The notes beneath the pieces were generated by a model, which saw only the letters and a program-made list of their open reading frames with translations, had not been told where the DNA came from and made no database searches. A stretch of 64,000 nucleotides of DNA, taken from the NCBI RefSeq assembly GCF_900102815.1, contig NZ_FNGF01000008.1:104872-168871 (forward strand). Reading direction: 5' to 3'. Each line of letters starts with the position of its first letter. Positions within the stretch are counted from its first letter, which is position 1. This DNA is from Glycomyces sambucus. Its GTDB lineage: Bacteria; Actinomycetota; Actinomycetes; Mycobacteriales; Micromonosporaceae. This document shows positions 35,874-44,588 of this stretch, piece by piece. The translations under genes and the position numbers were made by a program.

Positions 35874-36590
35874 ATGTTGGAGCTGGCGATTCTGGGGCTC
35901 TTGCACGAGTCCCCGATGCACGGCTACGAGCTGCGCAAACGCCTCCTGGCGCTGCTGGGGGCGATCCGGGCGGCGTTCAGCTACGGTTCGCTGTACCCGA
36001 CGCTCAAGCGCATGCGCCTGCGCGGCCTCATCGTCGAGGAGGCCCCGGCGGGCGCCGCGGACCCCAAGACCGCCCCGGCGCGCGGCGCGGCGGAGAAACC
36101 GCTGCTCAGCGGCCGTCGCGCGCGAAAGGTCTACCGGCTCACACCTGAAGGCAAAGAGCACTTCGCGCAGCTCATGGCCGACGCGGGCCCCGAGTCCGCC
36201 GACGAGGCCCTGTTCGGGGTGCACTTCGCCTTCTTCTCGCGGACCGACCCGGCCACCCGCCTGCGGATCCTCGAGGCGCGCCGCCGCCGCGTGGAGGAGC
36301 GCCGCGAGCGCATCCGCGAGGCGCTGGCCCGCACCGCCGAGCGGCTCGACGCCTACGGACTCGAACTGCAGCGCCACGGCCTGGAAACCGCCGAGCGCGA
36401 GGTGCGGTGGCTCAACGAGCTCATCGCGTCCGAGGAGGGCCGCCGCCCGCGGCCGCACCACGACTTCGGCGATCCCGTCGCCGGACCGGGAGGGCCCAGC
36501 GCGCTCCCGGAACAGGGAACACCCGATCCGGCTGCGAGTGCCGGAGACCCAAATAAACAAGGCAAAGAAGGAGGCATGCGCGATGGGTAA
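35874..36590 (+). CDS. PadR-family transcriptional regulator
   Basis: 238 residues. The PadR winged helix (1-95) begins [24 protein letters not shown], with the wing region [14 protein letters not shown] helical C-terminal dimerisation part ([25 protein letters not shown]) follows, then a disordered tail. The ATG at 35874 has GGGAGGG at 5-9 nt; the open frame upstream has no support. The tail overlaps ino1 by 8 nt, so the regulator and inositol synthase share one message, and the operator on their promoter suggests direct control. The order matches Rv0047c-ino1 of M. tuberculosis. The signal molecule is unknown. Confidence 0.92.
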   Translation: MLELAILGLLHESPMHGYELRKRLLALLGAIRAAFSYGSLYPTLKRMRLRGLIVEEAPAGAADPKTAPARGAAEKPLLSGRRARKVYRLTPEGKEHFAQLMADAGPESADEALFGVHFAFFSRTDPATRLRILEARRRRVEERRERIREALARTAERLDAYGLELQRHGLETAEREVRWLNELIASEEGRRPRPHHDFGDPVAGPGGPSALPEQGTPDPAASAGDPNKQGKEGGMRDG

Positions 36591-37653
36591 GCTGCGCGTA
36601 GCCATTGTCGGCGTGGGCAACTGCGCCTCTTCGCTGGTCCAAGGCGTCGAGTACTACCGCGACGCCGCGCCCGAGGACCGGGTGCCCGGCCTCATGCACG
36701 TCCAGTTCGGCGACTACCACGTGAACGACATCGAGTTCGTCGCCGCTTTCGACGTGGACGCGAAGAAGGTCGGCGAGGACCTGGCCAGTGCGATCAACGC
36801 CTCGGAGAACAACACCATCCAGTTCGCCGAAGTGCCCCCGACCGGCATCCCCGTCCTGCGGGGCCCGACCCACGACGGCTTGGGCCAGTACTACACCGAG
36901 ATGGTCACCGAGTCCTCCGAGGAGCCCGTCGACGTCGTCGCGGCCCTGAAGGCGGCGAAGGCCGACGTGGTGGTGTGCTACCTGCCGGTCGGTTCCGAGC
37001 AGGCCGCGAAGTTCTACGCGCAGGCGTCGATCGACGCGGGCTGCGCGTTCGTGAACGCCCTCCCCGTGTTCATCGCCTCCGACCCCGAATGGGCCCAGAA
37101 GTTCACCGACGCCGGCATCCCGATCGTCGGCGACGACATCAAGTCGCAGGTGGGCGCCACCATCGTGCACCGCGTGCTGGCGAAGCTGTTCGAGGACCGG
37201 GGCGTGCGGCTCGACCGCACCTACCAGTTGAACTTCGGCGGCAACATGGACTTCATGAACATGCTGGAGCGCACCCGCCTGAAGTCGAAGAAGATCTCCA
37301 AGACCCAGTCGGTGACCTCGCAGATCCCCCACGAGATGCTCGGCGCGGACGTCCACATCGGCCCGTCGGACCACGTGCCGTGGCTGACCGACCGCAAGTG
37401 GGCGTACATCCGCCTGGAGGGCACCACCTTCGGCGACGTGCCGCTGAACGCCGAGCTGAAGCTCGAGGTGTGGGACTCCCCGAACTCGGCGGGCGTCATC
37501 ATCGACGCGGTCCGCGCCGCGAAGATCGCCATGGACCGCGGCCAGGGCGGCCCGGTGGAGTCGGCGTCGAGCTACTTCATGAAGTCGCCGGCGAAGCAGT
37601 TCTCCGACGAGGAGGCCCGCCTCTCGGTCGAGGACTTCATCGCGGGCCGGTAG
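36583..37653 (+). CDS. ino1: Inositol-3-phosphate synthase (actinobacterial type)
   Basis: Converts glucose-6-phosphate to 1L-myo-inositol-1-phosphate with bound NAD; it is the first step to phosphatidylinositol and mycothiol in actinobacteria. 356 residues, the usual short bacterial length. The NAD motif [16 protein letters not shown] is at 6-21, and [38 protein letters not shown] and SDHVPWL are conserved active-site segments. AAGGAGG lies 9 nt before the ATG, within the end of padR. A terminator follows at 37676-37706. Confidence 0.96.
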   Translation: MGKLRVAIVGVGNCASSLVQGVEYYRDAAPEDRVPGLMHVQFGDYHVNDIEFVAAFDVDAKKVGEDLASAINASENNTIQFAEVPPTGIPVLRGPTHDGLGQYYTEMVTESSEEPVDVVAALKAAKADVVVCYLPVGSEQAAKFYAQASIDAGCAFVNALPVFIASDPEWAQKFTDAGIPIVGDDIKSQVGATIVHRVLAKLFEDRGVRLDRTYQLNFGGNMDFMNMLERTRLKSKKISKTQSVTSQIPHEMLGADVHIGPSDHVPWLTDRKWAYIRLEGTTFGDVPLNAELKLEVWDSPNSAGVIIDAVRAAKIAMDRGQGGPVESASSYFMKSPAKQFSDEEARLSVEDFIAGR

Positions 37654-37675
37654 CGCCGCGAATCCGTCTCGCAAC

Positions 37676-37706
37676 GGGGGCTCCGATTCGAACATCGGAG
37701 TCCCCC
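37676..37706 (+). terminator. ino1 terminator
   Basis: Stem GGGGGCTCCGAT / ATCGGAGTCCCCC with a 6-nt loop and one bulged base, followed by TTCGTGTTCT, 22 nt after the ino1 stop. Confidence 0.75.
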
Positions 37707-37735
37707 TTCGTGTTCTAGGGAGATAGTCTTCGGCC

Positions 37736-39088
37736 ATGCGCACCGACGGCCACGTTCGCAACCTCGCCGGCAACCGCCGGTTCCGGCACCTGCTGGCGGT
37801 GCGACTCACCTCCCAGGCCGCCGACGGCATGTTCCAGGCGTCCCTGGCGCTGTCGGTGTTCTTCAACCCCGCGGTCGGCGAGAACGACCCGTTCCAGTAC
37901 GCCGCCGCGGTCGCGCTCCTCCTGGGCCCCTACTCGCTGCTCGGCCCGTACGTCGGCACCGTCCTCGACCGGTTCAGCCGCCGCAACCTCATCGGCGGCG
38001 CCAACCTCCTGCGCGCCGCCCTCATGGTCGTCATCTGCCTGACGCTGCCCGGCGGCTTCAACTGGACCTGGATCCTGTGCGCCATGGTCGTCCTGGCCGC
38101 GAACCGGTTCGTGCTCGCCGGACTCGGCGCCACCCACCCGCAGGTCGTCCCCGCCGGGGACCTCGTGACCGCGAACTCGCTCGCCTCGACCCTCGGCGCC
38201 CTCGCCTACGGCCTGGGCCTGGCCACCACCGGCGTCGCCAAGCTCGTCGACTCGAACGTCTCCTACTCCGTGCTCGCGCTCGCCGCCGGCGTCGGCTACC
38301 TCGCCTCCGCGCTGGTCCTGTGGGCCACGTTCAAGCGGAACGCCCTGGGCCCCACCGAGGACGAGGCCGCACCCGGCGGCCTGTGGCGCGGCGTCGCCGC
38401 CACCACCGCCGGGATGATCGCCGGGTTCCGCTACCTCGGGCGGCGCCGCGGCCCGGCCCTCGCCATGGCCGTCCAAGGGCTCCACCGGTTCCTGTACGGC
38501 ATCGTGTTCATCGTCGCGATCGCCCTGTTCATGGGCTTCTTCTGGGACGTCGAGTCCGACCCCGCCCGCACCACCACCATCACCTGGCTGCTGGTCCTGG
38601 CGATCCTCGGGAACGTCGGCGTCCTCGCCGCCGCGATCGTCACCCCCCGCGCCACCCGCGTGTGGGGCCCCCGCAACTGGGTCGTCGTCCTCATGGCCCT
38701 GTGCGCCGTCGTCGGCGCCGGCCTCGCCGGGACCATGGTCCCGGTCATGTTCGCCGTCGCCGTCCTGCTGGTGAACATCGCCGCCCAGGGCGTCAAGATC
38801 ACCGTCGACACGAGCATCCAGCGCGGCGTCGAGGACGCCTACCGCGGCCGCGTGTTCTCCGTCAACGACACCGTCTACAACGTCGGCTACCTCGCGGGCC
38901 TGTTCGCCGCCGCCCTCGTCGTCCCGACCGACGGCTACGCGCCCGGCACCCTCGTCGCCGTCGCCGTCTCCTACGGCCTGATCTGCGTCGGATACGCCTA
39001 CCTCGCACGAGACGACGCCCCGTACGATGCTGAGTCATGGAGCCCAGCCGCCCCGACCACGGAGCCGAGACCGAGCACGAGCCGGTAG
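37736..39088 (+). CDS. MFS transporter
   Basis: 450 residues with about twelve membrane helices. The first loop has LGPYVGTVLDRFSRRNLIGGANLLRA, the MFS motif-A region (G-x3-D-R-x-x-R). The central cytosolic loop (about 198-235) is charged. A GRVFSVNDTVYNVGYLAG segment in the C-terminal half is typical of the enterobactin-exporter-like (EntS/MFS_3) group, and Rv0037c is a likely mycobacterial counterpart. The ATG at 37736 follows TAGTCT by 6 nt with no Shine-Dalgarno, so it is probably leaderless. Its last 52 bp overlap the next gene in another frame. Substrate unknown. Confidence 0.85.
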   Translation: MRTDGHVRNLAGNRRFRHLLAVRLTSQAADGMFQASLALSVFFNPAVGENDPFQYAAAVALLLGPYSLLGPYVGTVLDRFSRRNLIGGANLLRAALMVVICLTLPGGFNWTWILCAMVVLAANRFVLAGLGATHPQVVPAGDLVTANSLASTLGALAYGLGLATTGVAKLVDSNVSYSVLALAAGVGYLASALVLWATFKRNALGPTEDEAAPGGLWRGVAATTAGMIAGFRYLGRRRGPALAMAVQGLHRFLYGIVFIVAIALFMGFFWDVESDPARTTTITWLLVLAILGNVGVLAAAIVTPRATRVWGPRNWVVVLMALCAVVGAGLAGTMVPVMFAVAVLLVNIAAQGVKITVDTSIQRGVEDAYRGRVFSVNDTVYNVGYLAGLFAAALVVPTDGYAPGTLVAVAVSYGLICVGYAYLARDDAPYDAESWSPAAPTTEPRPSTSR

Positions 39089-39963
39089 CCTCCAGCCCCT
39101 TCCGGTCCACGCCCCCCTGGGAGCGCGGCAGCGGCTGGAAGCGCGGCCTCGCCGGGCTCGGCGCGGTCCTCCTCACCGCCGGCTCGATCGCGGCCGTCGC
39201 CTGGCTCGCCTTCCGCGACGGCGACGGCGAGGGCGGCGACACCGGCGAGGTGATCTCCGAGCGCTGCAACATCACCGAGGCCGACGACACCGGCGGCGGC
39301 GCCGACCCGCTCGTGCCCGCCGCCCCGCCCGAGCGGTCCCTCGCGGCCATCGAGACGAACTACGGCGAGATCGCCGTCATGCTCTGGGGCGACCTCGCCC
39401 CGTGCGGCGTCGACGCGTTCACGCACCTGTCCGCCACCGGCTTCTACACCTCGCACCAGTGCGACCGGCTCACCACCCAGCCGCACGACCCGACCGCGGT
39501 CCTGCGCTGCGGCAGCCCCGGACGCGAAGGCGCCGAGGACGGCGACGCCTCCTACGGACCGGGCTGGCGGTTCCAGGCCGAGACCGGCATGGAGGGCAAC
39601 GACGTCGCCGACGTGCTCGCGCTCGTCACCGACGAGCGGGGCCGCGCGGGCAGCGCCTTCGCGCTCGTCCGCGGCGCCGCCGTGCCCACCGCGGGCGTCA
39701 GCGTCATCGGCGGGATCGTCGACGGCTTCGAGGTCCTCGACCAGATCGCGGCGCTCTCGGAGACCGTCGAGTACGACGGCGCCCCGCCCGTCCCCGTCGA
39801 GGTGTGGGGGATCACCGTCAGCGAGCTCACCGACCTGCCGACCGGACCCGACACCGTGGGCGAGTTCACCACGCCCGCGCAGACCGGGACGCCCACCGGG
39901 AACCCCACCGCCACGGCCACGGCCACTGGCACGGCGACGCCGACCGACGGTCCCACGAGCTGA
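39037..39963 (+). CDS. Membrane-anchored cyclophilin-like protein
   Basis: 308 residues. A short cytosolic segment, one TM helix (37-59) and an extracytoplasmic domain of about 175 residues with features of peptidyl-prolyl isomerases: ERSLAAIETNYGEIAVMLWGDLAPCGVDAFTHLSATGFYTSHQCDRL onward and a GGIVDGFEVLDQIAAL end. The Cys pair may form a disulphide outside the cell. Several catalytic cyclophilin residues (the RxxxxFMxQGG core) are not evident, so activity is doubtful. A Thr/Pro-rich tail closes it. It starts 52 bp before the MFS gene ends, suggesting coupled translation. Confidence 0.72.
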   Translation: MEPSRPDHGAETEHEPVASSPFRSTPPWERGSGWKRGLAGLGAVLLTAGSIAAVAWLAFRDGDGEGGDTGEVISERCNITEADDTGGGADPLVPAAPPERSLAAIETNYGEIAVMLWGDLAPCGVDAFTHLSATGFYTSHQCDRLTTQPHDPTAVLRCGSPGREGAEDGDASYGPGWRFQAETGMEGNDVADVLALVTDERGRAGSAFALVRGAAVPTAGVSVIGGIVDGFEVLDQIAALSETVEYDGAPPVPVEVWGITVSELTDLPTGPDTVGEFTTPAQTGTPTGNPTATATATGTATPTDGPTS

Positions 39964-39969
39964 GGGCGA

Positions 39970-40653
39970 CTAGTCCTCGCTCTCCTTGCCGGGCGTGTTC
40001 CGCTTGGCGTACTTGTCGACGTACTCCTGGCCCGTCAGGCGCCGGATCGCGTCCATGACCTCGTCGGTCACCGCCCGGATCACCACCCGGTCGTTCTCCA
40101 TGCCCCGGTACCGCGTGAAGTCCAGCGGCCGGCCCACGCGCACGCCCACCGGCGCCACCCGCGGCCGCGACTCTCCGATCGGCAGCACCTTCTCCGTCCC
40201 GATGAGCCCCACCGGCACCACCGGCGCCCCCGACGCCAGCGCCAGCCGCGCCACCCCGGGCTTGCCCCGGTAGAGGCGCCCGTCCGGCGAGCGCGTCCCC
40301 TCCGGGAAGATCGCGAACACCCGGCCCTCCTCCAGCACCTCCAGCGACGGCTCCAGGGCCGAGGCGCTCTTGCGCCCGCCCGAGCGGTCCACGGCCACCT
40401 GCCCGAGGGCCTTGACCGTGGAGGAGATGAGCTTGCCCTTGAGGCCCGCGCCGGTGAAGTACTCGATCTTCGCCATGGTCGCGATGTGCCGCTTGGTGGT
40501 CAGGCCCAGGAAGTAGTGGTCGGCGACGGAGAGGTGGTTCGACGCCAGGATCACCGGCCCGGTCTCGGGGATGTTCTCTTTCCCGTCGATCCATGGCCTG
40601 TAGATCAGTTTGACGGCCGGCGCGGCCGTCCATTGCAGCGTCCTGTACAGCAC
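39970..40653 (-). CDS. plsC: 1-acyl-sn-glycerol-3-phosphate acyltransferase
   Basis: Makes phosphatidic acid from lysophosphatidic acid; 227 residues. The acyltransferase motifs are intact: NHLSVAD (His40 and Asp45, the HX4D dyad), EGTR (118-121), and the VVPVGLIGTEKVL block. The C terminus is charged. The GTG at 40653 has GGAGAG about 8 nt upstream. It converges on the cyclophilin-like gene with only 6 bp between them. Actinomycetes usually have several paralogues, so which acyl acceptor this one uses is open. Confidence 0.88.
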   Translation of the reverse strand: MLYRTLQWTAAPAVKLIYRPWIDGKENIPETGPVILASNHLSVADHYFLGLTTKRHIATMAKIEYFTGAGLKGKLISSTVKALGQVAVDRSGGRKSASALEPSLEVLEEGRVFAIFPEGTRSPDGRLYRGKPGVARLALASGAPVVPVGLIGTEKVLPIGESRPRVAPVGVRVGRPLDFTRYRGMENDRVVIRAVTDEVMDAIRRLTGQEYVDKYAKRNTPGKESED

Positions 40654-40704
40654 CGTGTTCAGCTCTCCAGTGGTCTCACCCTAGGGACGGGTCGGCACAA
40701 TTAT

Positions 40705-40739
40705 GGCTCGCGAACCGCCGAAGGCGAAACCCGCGAGCC
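40705..40739 (-). terminator. bpa terminator hairpin
   Basis: Inverted repeat GGCTCGCG / CGCGAGCC around a 19-nt loop that itself contains CGCCGAAGGCG. It lies 87 nt past the bpa stop. Confidence 0.5.
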
Positions 40740-40825
40740 GTCGGATCCCAGAAGACCACAGCGGCCCCGCCAGGAAGGCAGGGCCGAGTCTATGGCATTC
40801 GCCGCGGCTGCGGCCTGTGCCTCCG

Positions 40826-41446
40826 CTACAGGTACTGGCCGGGCGGGTGGTCGCGGTCGTCGCCGCGCGCGGCGCGCTCGGCCATGACGGCCCTCAGCTG
40901 CGGCGGGAGCTCGCTCCCGGCGGGCAGGGCCTTGATGTCGCCGCCGCGCATCTGGTCGAGCTGGAGCCGGGCGGCCATCTGCTGGGCGACGAGCGCCGCC
41001 TGGATGCCGTGGAAGAGCCCTTCGAGCCAGCCCACGAGCTGGGCCTGCGCGATGCGCAGCTCGGCCTCGGTGGGGATCTCGTCGGCGCTGAACGGCAGGG
41101 ACAGCCGCTCCAGCTCGTCGCGGAGCTCGGGGGCGAGCCCGGACTCGAGTTCGGCTATGGACCGGGCGTGGATGTCGCGCAGGCGCTGGCGGCCCTTGTC
41201 GTCGAGGTCGGCGGCGCGGACCTCTTCGAGGAGCTGCTTGATCATGGAGCCGACGCGCATGACCTTGGCGGGCTCGTGGACGAGGCGGGTCGGGTCGGTC
41301 TCGTAGGCGTCGTCGCCGCCGTCCTCGGGGTCGGGCGCGGCGGCGGCTTTGGCGGTGGCGACCGGGTTGCCTTCGGCGTCGACGATGAGGAGTTCGTCGT
41401 CGTTCCCCTGCTCGTCCCGGTCCGGCTCGGTGTTCGCGTCGCTCAT
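40826..41446 (-). CDS. bpa: Bacterial proteasome activator Bpa (DUF2587)
   Basis: 206 residues. Central helices (MIKQLLEEVRAADLDDKGRQRLRDIHARSIAELE) and a second pair (RIAQAQLVGWLEGLFHGIQAALVAQQM) make the four-helix protomer of the dodecameric ring. The C-terminal GQYL (203-206) is the exact motif that docks into the 20S proteasome and opens its gate without ATP. This predicts a 20S proteasome elsewhere in the genome. In mycobacteria Bpa promotes degradation of unfolded proteins and of the heat-shock repressor HspR. The disordered N terminus (1-45) is acidic. Confidence 0.93.
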   Translation of the reverse strand: MSDANTEPDRDEQGNDDELLIVDAEGNPVATAKAAAAPDPEDGGDDAYETDPTRLVHEPAKVMRVGSMIKQLLEEVRAADLDDKGRQRLRDIHARSIAELESGLAPELRDELERLSLPFSADEIPTEAELRIAQAQLVGWLEGLFHGIQAALVAQQMAARLQLDQMRGGDIKALPAGSELPPQLRAVMAERAARGDDRDHPPGQYL

Positions 41447-41585
41447 GCTCGCATTGACCCCACAGTCGTGTCGATGGTGGTTCCGTTCCCTTGCTTCGAG
41501 CCTAACGCGGGATCACCCGGGGGTGTTCCCGCTCGCGCCATCCCTCCGGGCCGTCCCTCGGGGCCGCGCGGGCCGTGTACAGCGA

Positions 41586-41617
41586 AAGGGCCCGGTGGTC
41601 GAAACCATCGGGCCCTT
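41586..41617 (-). terminator. tRNA-Leu terminator
   Basis: Stem AAGGGCCCGGTGGT / ACCATCGGGCCCTT, 14 bp with one G-T wobble and a 4-nt loop, 6 nt beyond the tRNA 3' end; the minus-strand transcript would end in CTTTCGC. Confidence 0.8.
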
Positions 41618-41622
41618 GCCTG

Positions 41623-41705
41623 TGCGCGAGGGGGGACTTGAACCCCCACGTCCTTGCGGACACTGGCACCTGAAGCCAGCGCGTCTGCCATTCCGCCACT
41701 CGCGC
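41623..41705 (-). tRNA. tRNA-Leu (anticodon CAG)
   Basis: An 83-nt class II tRNA. The acceptor stem is GCGCGAG / CTCGCGC, discriminator A. The anticodon stem CTGGC / GCCAG encloses loop TTCAGGT (anticodon CAG, reads CUG). A variable arm GTGTCCGCAAGGACGT and T arm GGGGGTTCAAGTCCCCC follow. The 3' CCA is not encoded. CUG is a preferred Leu codon in such GC-rich genomes. Confidence 0.93.
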
Positions 41706-41821
41706 CAGCGGGTGGTGATGCTCGATCACCGCTCGCTCGGTCGGCTCGGCCGACCGCACGATACTACCCCGCTGCCGGATTGCGGCTCAACGGGGTATTG
41801 CCCCCGTTGAGGCCGGGGCCA

Positions 41822-42802
41822 CTACAGGAGGGTGCGGACGCGGCCGACGGGTTCGCCGCCGCCGAGGACCTCGGGCCAGGTGAGGGCGTCGAACTCGGGT
41901 TTGGCCGAGAGCGGGACGTCGAGGCCGGCGATGGTGGTGAGGGCGCGGAGGGCGACGGGCATGGAGGCGCGGCCGCCGCCGTCGTCGATCTTGACGGCGA
42001 CCGCGCCGACGCCGGGTGCGGCGACGACGTGGAAGCCTTCGGCGCCGCCTTTGGCGAGGAGGCCGGGGAGGGCGGTCATGGACCGGTTGTCGGGTCCGTG
42101 GGTGCCGTCGACGAGGCGGGGGTGGGCGCGCATGGCGTCGGCGACGCGCCGCTCGGGGGTCCCCTCGGGTGCTTCGACGAAGCGGCCGAAGGCGCGGGCG
42201 ATGCCGGTGAGGGAGACGGCGAGGACGGGCGCGCCGCAGCCGTCGACGCCGACGTGCTCGACCGTCTCGCCGGTGAGTTCCTCGACGGTGGCGGTGATGA
42301 GCGCCTGGAGCGGGTGCTCGGGGTCGCGGTAGGTGGCGAGGTCCCAGCCGGCGGCGGCGCAGGCGGCGAGCATCCCGGAGTGCTTGCCGGAGCAGTTCAT
42401 GTAGACGCGCTTGGGTTCGGGGCCGTCAGCGGCGACGACGGCGTTGCGGGCGTCCGGGTCGCCGGGCAGGTCGGGCGGGCACAGCAGGTGCTCCTCGCCG
42501 AGGCCGGCGTGGGCGAGGACGGAGCGGGCCCGTTCGATGTGGAACGGCTCGCCGCGGTGGCTGGCGGCGGCGATGGCGAGGTCGGCCTCGGTGGCGGGCT
42601 CCCAGCCGGCGCGGAGCATGGCGAGGGCCTGCATGGGCTTGTTGGAGGAGCGGGGGAACACGGGCGAGTCCGCGTCGCCGATCGCGGCGGCGAGGGCGCC
42701 CGCGGGGTCGGTCACGGCCACGCTGCCCCGGTGGAGGCTCTCGGCGAATCCGGACCTGACGACTTGGGCGACGGGCTCGCCGCCGCGGTACGAAGCACTC
42801 AT
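41822..42802 (-). CDS. Asparaginase (PF06089, thermolabile/rhizobial type)
   Basis: Hydrolyses asparagine to aspartate and ammonia; 326 residues. Seen: SGFAESLHRGSVAVTD, PVFPRSSNKPMQALAML with the family Ser-Ser-Asn-Lys, AAASHRGEPFHI, MNCSGKHSGMLAACAA (Ser-Gly-Lys-His) and GVDGCGAPVLAVSL. These are the conserved blocks of the beta-lactamase-like asparaginase II family, not the E. coli AnsB fold. The ATG at 42802 follows TAGCCT by 6 nt and lacks a Shine-Dalgarno, so the message is probably leaderless. The ygfZ stop lies 21 nt upstream on the same strand. Confidence 0.88.
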   Translation of the reverse strand: MSASYRGGEPVAQVVRSGFAESLHRGSVAVTDPAGALAAAIGDADSPVFPRSSNKPMQALAMLRAGWEPATEADLAIAAASHRGEPFHIERARSVLAHAGLGEEHLLCPPDLPGDPDARNAVVAADGPEPKRVYMNCSGKHSGMLAACAAAGWDLATYRDPEHPLQALITATVEELTGETVEHVGVDGCGAPVLAVSLTGIARAFGRFVEAPEGTPERRVADAMRAHPRLVDGTHGPDNRSMTALPGLLAKGGAEGFHVVAAPGVGAVAVKIDDGGGRASMPVALRALTTIAGLDVPLSAKPEFDALTWPEVLGGGEPVGRVRTLL

Positions 42803-42823
42803 ACTGCGAGGCTAGCCGGGCGG

Positions 42824-43882
42824 CTAGAGACTCGCGGCCTGATCGCCCGTGATGAGGCGCACGTCCGGTTCGGCGACGGCGGAGCGTTTGACGGTGGCGA
42901 GCGCGATCTGGCCCAGCTCGTGGTGGAGCACGGCGGTGCCGATCGTGCCGACCTCCTTGTCGCCCAGGCTGATCGGGGTGCCGTGGGCGGGCGGGTGCTC
43001 GTCGGTGCCGTCGAGGTGGAGCATGACGAGGCGCCGCGGCGGCTGGCCGAGGTGGTGGACCTTCGCGACGGTCTCCTGCCCGCGGTAGCAGCCCTTGTCG
43101 AGGTGGACGGCGGCGGCGAGCCAGTGCGGGACCTCGTGCGGGACGGTCTTCTCGTCGGTGTCGATCCCGAAGCGCGGCAGCTTGGCGGCGATGCGCAGGG
43201 CGTCCCACGCCCAGGTGCCGGCGAGGGCGGCGCCCGCGCCCTCGGCCGCCTCGGCGAGGGCGCCGCGGGGGACGAGGACGTCGAAGGTGGGGACGCCGAG
43301 GGCGTCGGTGCGGCGGGTCCAGCCCGCGGCCTCCTGGAACGGGCCGCCCGGGTACACGGCGGTGGGGACGGCGAGGAGGTCCTTGGAGGCGAACTTCGCG
43401 ATCGGCACGGGCTGGACGACGGGGGCGTCGTCGGCGGCGCGGGCGATCCCGGTGAAGGAGAACAGGGCCCAGCCGGCGGTCTCGTCGCGGAGGTCGACCT
43501 CGGTGCGGAACTTCATGAGCTCCAGGTACTTCAGGAGCGCCTCGCCGCGGCCGGGCTCGGTGTCGAGCCAGGTGGTGGCCCCGTCGTCGTAGACGTTCGC
43601 GTGGTGCTCGACGCGGCCGGTCGGGGAGAGGATGAGCGTCTCGGTGCCCTCGTGGGGCTTGAGGCTGGTGAGGTGCTGGGTGGAGAGCGAGTGCAGCCAG
43701 GTGAGGCGGGCCTCGCCGGTGACGGAGAGGACGTCGCGGTCGGAGCGGTCGAAGAGCGCGCCGGTCTCGACCGCGGCCCGCTGCTCGGTGAGCGGCCCGC
43801 CGTAGTGCCAGGCGGTGCGGCCCTCGGCGGTGGCGACGGCGCCGGGGGCGCTCAGGAGCGGGGACGGTGCGTTCTCGGTCAT
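42824..43882 (-). CDS. ygfZ: YgfZ/GcvT-like folate-binding protein
   Basis: 352 residues. The GcvT-like fold includes FDRSDRDVLSVTGEARLTWLHSL near the start. The signature KGCYRGQE (263-270) with its Cys is the family hallmark. YgfZ uses tetrahydrofolate to help repair or assemble Fe-S clusters in enzymes such as MiaB. The ATG at 43882 overlaps the fur stop by 4 nt, so it is coupled to fur; an iron regulator translated with an Fe-S cluster factor makes functional sense. The asparaginase start is 21 nt downstream. Confidence 0.9.
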   Translation of the reverse strand: MTENAPSPLLSAPGAVATAEGRTAWHYGGPLTEQRAAVETGALFDRSDRDVLSVTGEARLTWLHSLSTQHLTSLKPHEGTETLILSPTGRVEHHANVYDDGATTWLDTEPGRGEALLKYLELMKFRTEVDLRDETAGWALFSFTGIARAADDAPVVQPVPIAKFASKDLLAVPTAVYPGGPFQEAAGWTRRTDALGVPTFDVLVPRGALAEAAEGAGAALAGTWAWDALRIAAKLPRFGIDTDEKTVPHEVPHWLAAAVHLDKGCYRGQETVAKVHHLGQPPRRLVMLHLDGTDEHPPAHGTPISLGDKEVGTIGTAVLHHELGQIALATVKRSAVAEPDVRLITGDQAASL

Positions 43883-44319
43883 GCGTGCTTCTCCAGGCAT
43901 TCGGCGCAGGTCCCGAACAGGGCGACGTGGCCGACGTCCATGACGAACCCGGTGGCGTCGGCGACCTCCCTGCGCACGCCCGCGAACATCGTGGGGTCGA
44001 CTTCGGTGATCCGGCCGCAGCGGTGGCACACCAGGTGGGCGTGGCCGCGGTCGCCGGACAGGTGGTAGGTGGGGGCGCCGTGGGAGAGGTGGGTGTGCGA
44101 GACCAGCTGGAGTTCTTCGAGGAGGTCGAGGGTGCGGTAGACGGTGGTGATGTTCACGCCTTCGACCTGCCCGCGGATCCGCTCGTGGATGCGCTCGGGG
44201 GTCGCGTGCCCGAGGGCGCGGACCGCCTCCAGGACCAGCTGCCGCTGCGCGGTCATGCGCAGGCCCCTGGAGCGCAGCACCGCGGCCAGTTCGGTCTCGG
44301 CCTCGGCTTCGGTGGGCAT
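43879..44319 (-). CDS. fur: Fur-family metal-responsive repressor
   Basis: 146 residues. The winged helix (1-85) has MTAQRQLVLEAVRALGHATPERI and NITTVYRTLDLLEELQLV. The dimerisation domain has HAHLVCHRCGRITEVD. Cys98/Cys101 and Cys138/Cys141 form two CxxC pairs for a structural zinc. Whether it senses iron, zinc or another metal cannot be told by sequence; the coupled ygfZ favours iron. The ATG at 44319 follows TACCAT by 6 nt, a leaderless pattern. No obvious Fur box is seen in the 269-bp upstream gap. Confidence 0.87.
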   Translation of the reverse strand: MPTEAEAETELAAVLRSRGLRMTAQRQLVLEAVRALGHATPERIHERIRGQVEGVNITTVYRTLDLLEELQLVSHTHLSHGAPTYHLSGDRGHAHLVCHRCGRITEVDPTMFAGVRREVADATGFVMDVGHVALFGTCAECLEKHA

Positions 44320-44374
44320 GTGTGCATGGTACTGCGCGGATCACGTGACCCGTCCGGGTGACATGGCCGGGCGG

Positions 44375-44457
44375 GGGGCCGGTTCCTGTCGGACCCCCGC
44401 GACATGATGGCCGCTATGTTCCCCGGGGTGGGTGGGGGTTCGGGACGGAACCACCTC
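44375..44457 (+). repeat. Interspersed repeat, copy 3
   Basis: Shares about 80 bp with 63237-63319: a GGCCGGTTCCTGTCGGACCC head, ATGATGGCCGCTA, then GGGTGGGTGGGGGTT. The head also matches the repeats at 18974 and 22590. It lies in the 269-bp gap between fur and the class IV aminotransferase and codes for nothing I can recognise. Confidence 0.75.
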
Positions 44458-44588
44458 CTTCGGCCTCGCGTTCACTCCCCGGCCGCCGTCGCCGCGGCGG
44501 CCCGGGCGCGCCGGTCCGCCCGCGGGTCCGCCCGGCGGGGTGCCGCGCCTCGCGGTGCGGGCGCCGCGGCGGGGAGCACAATGAGCGC

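Noticed and set aside
32788-37653. A 1621-codon open frame running through the ponA and ino1 regions
   Set aside because: Its first two thirds are the antisense shadow of ponA; only the last 356 codons are the real ino1 reading frame. High GC keeps false frames open.
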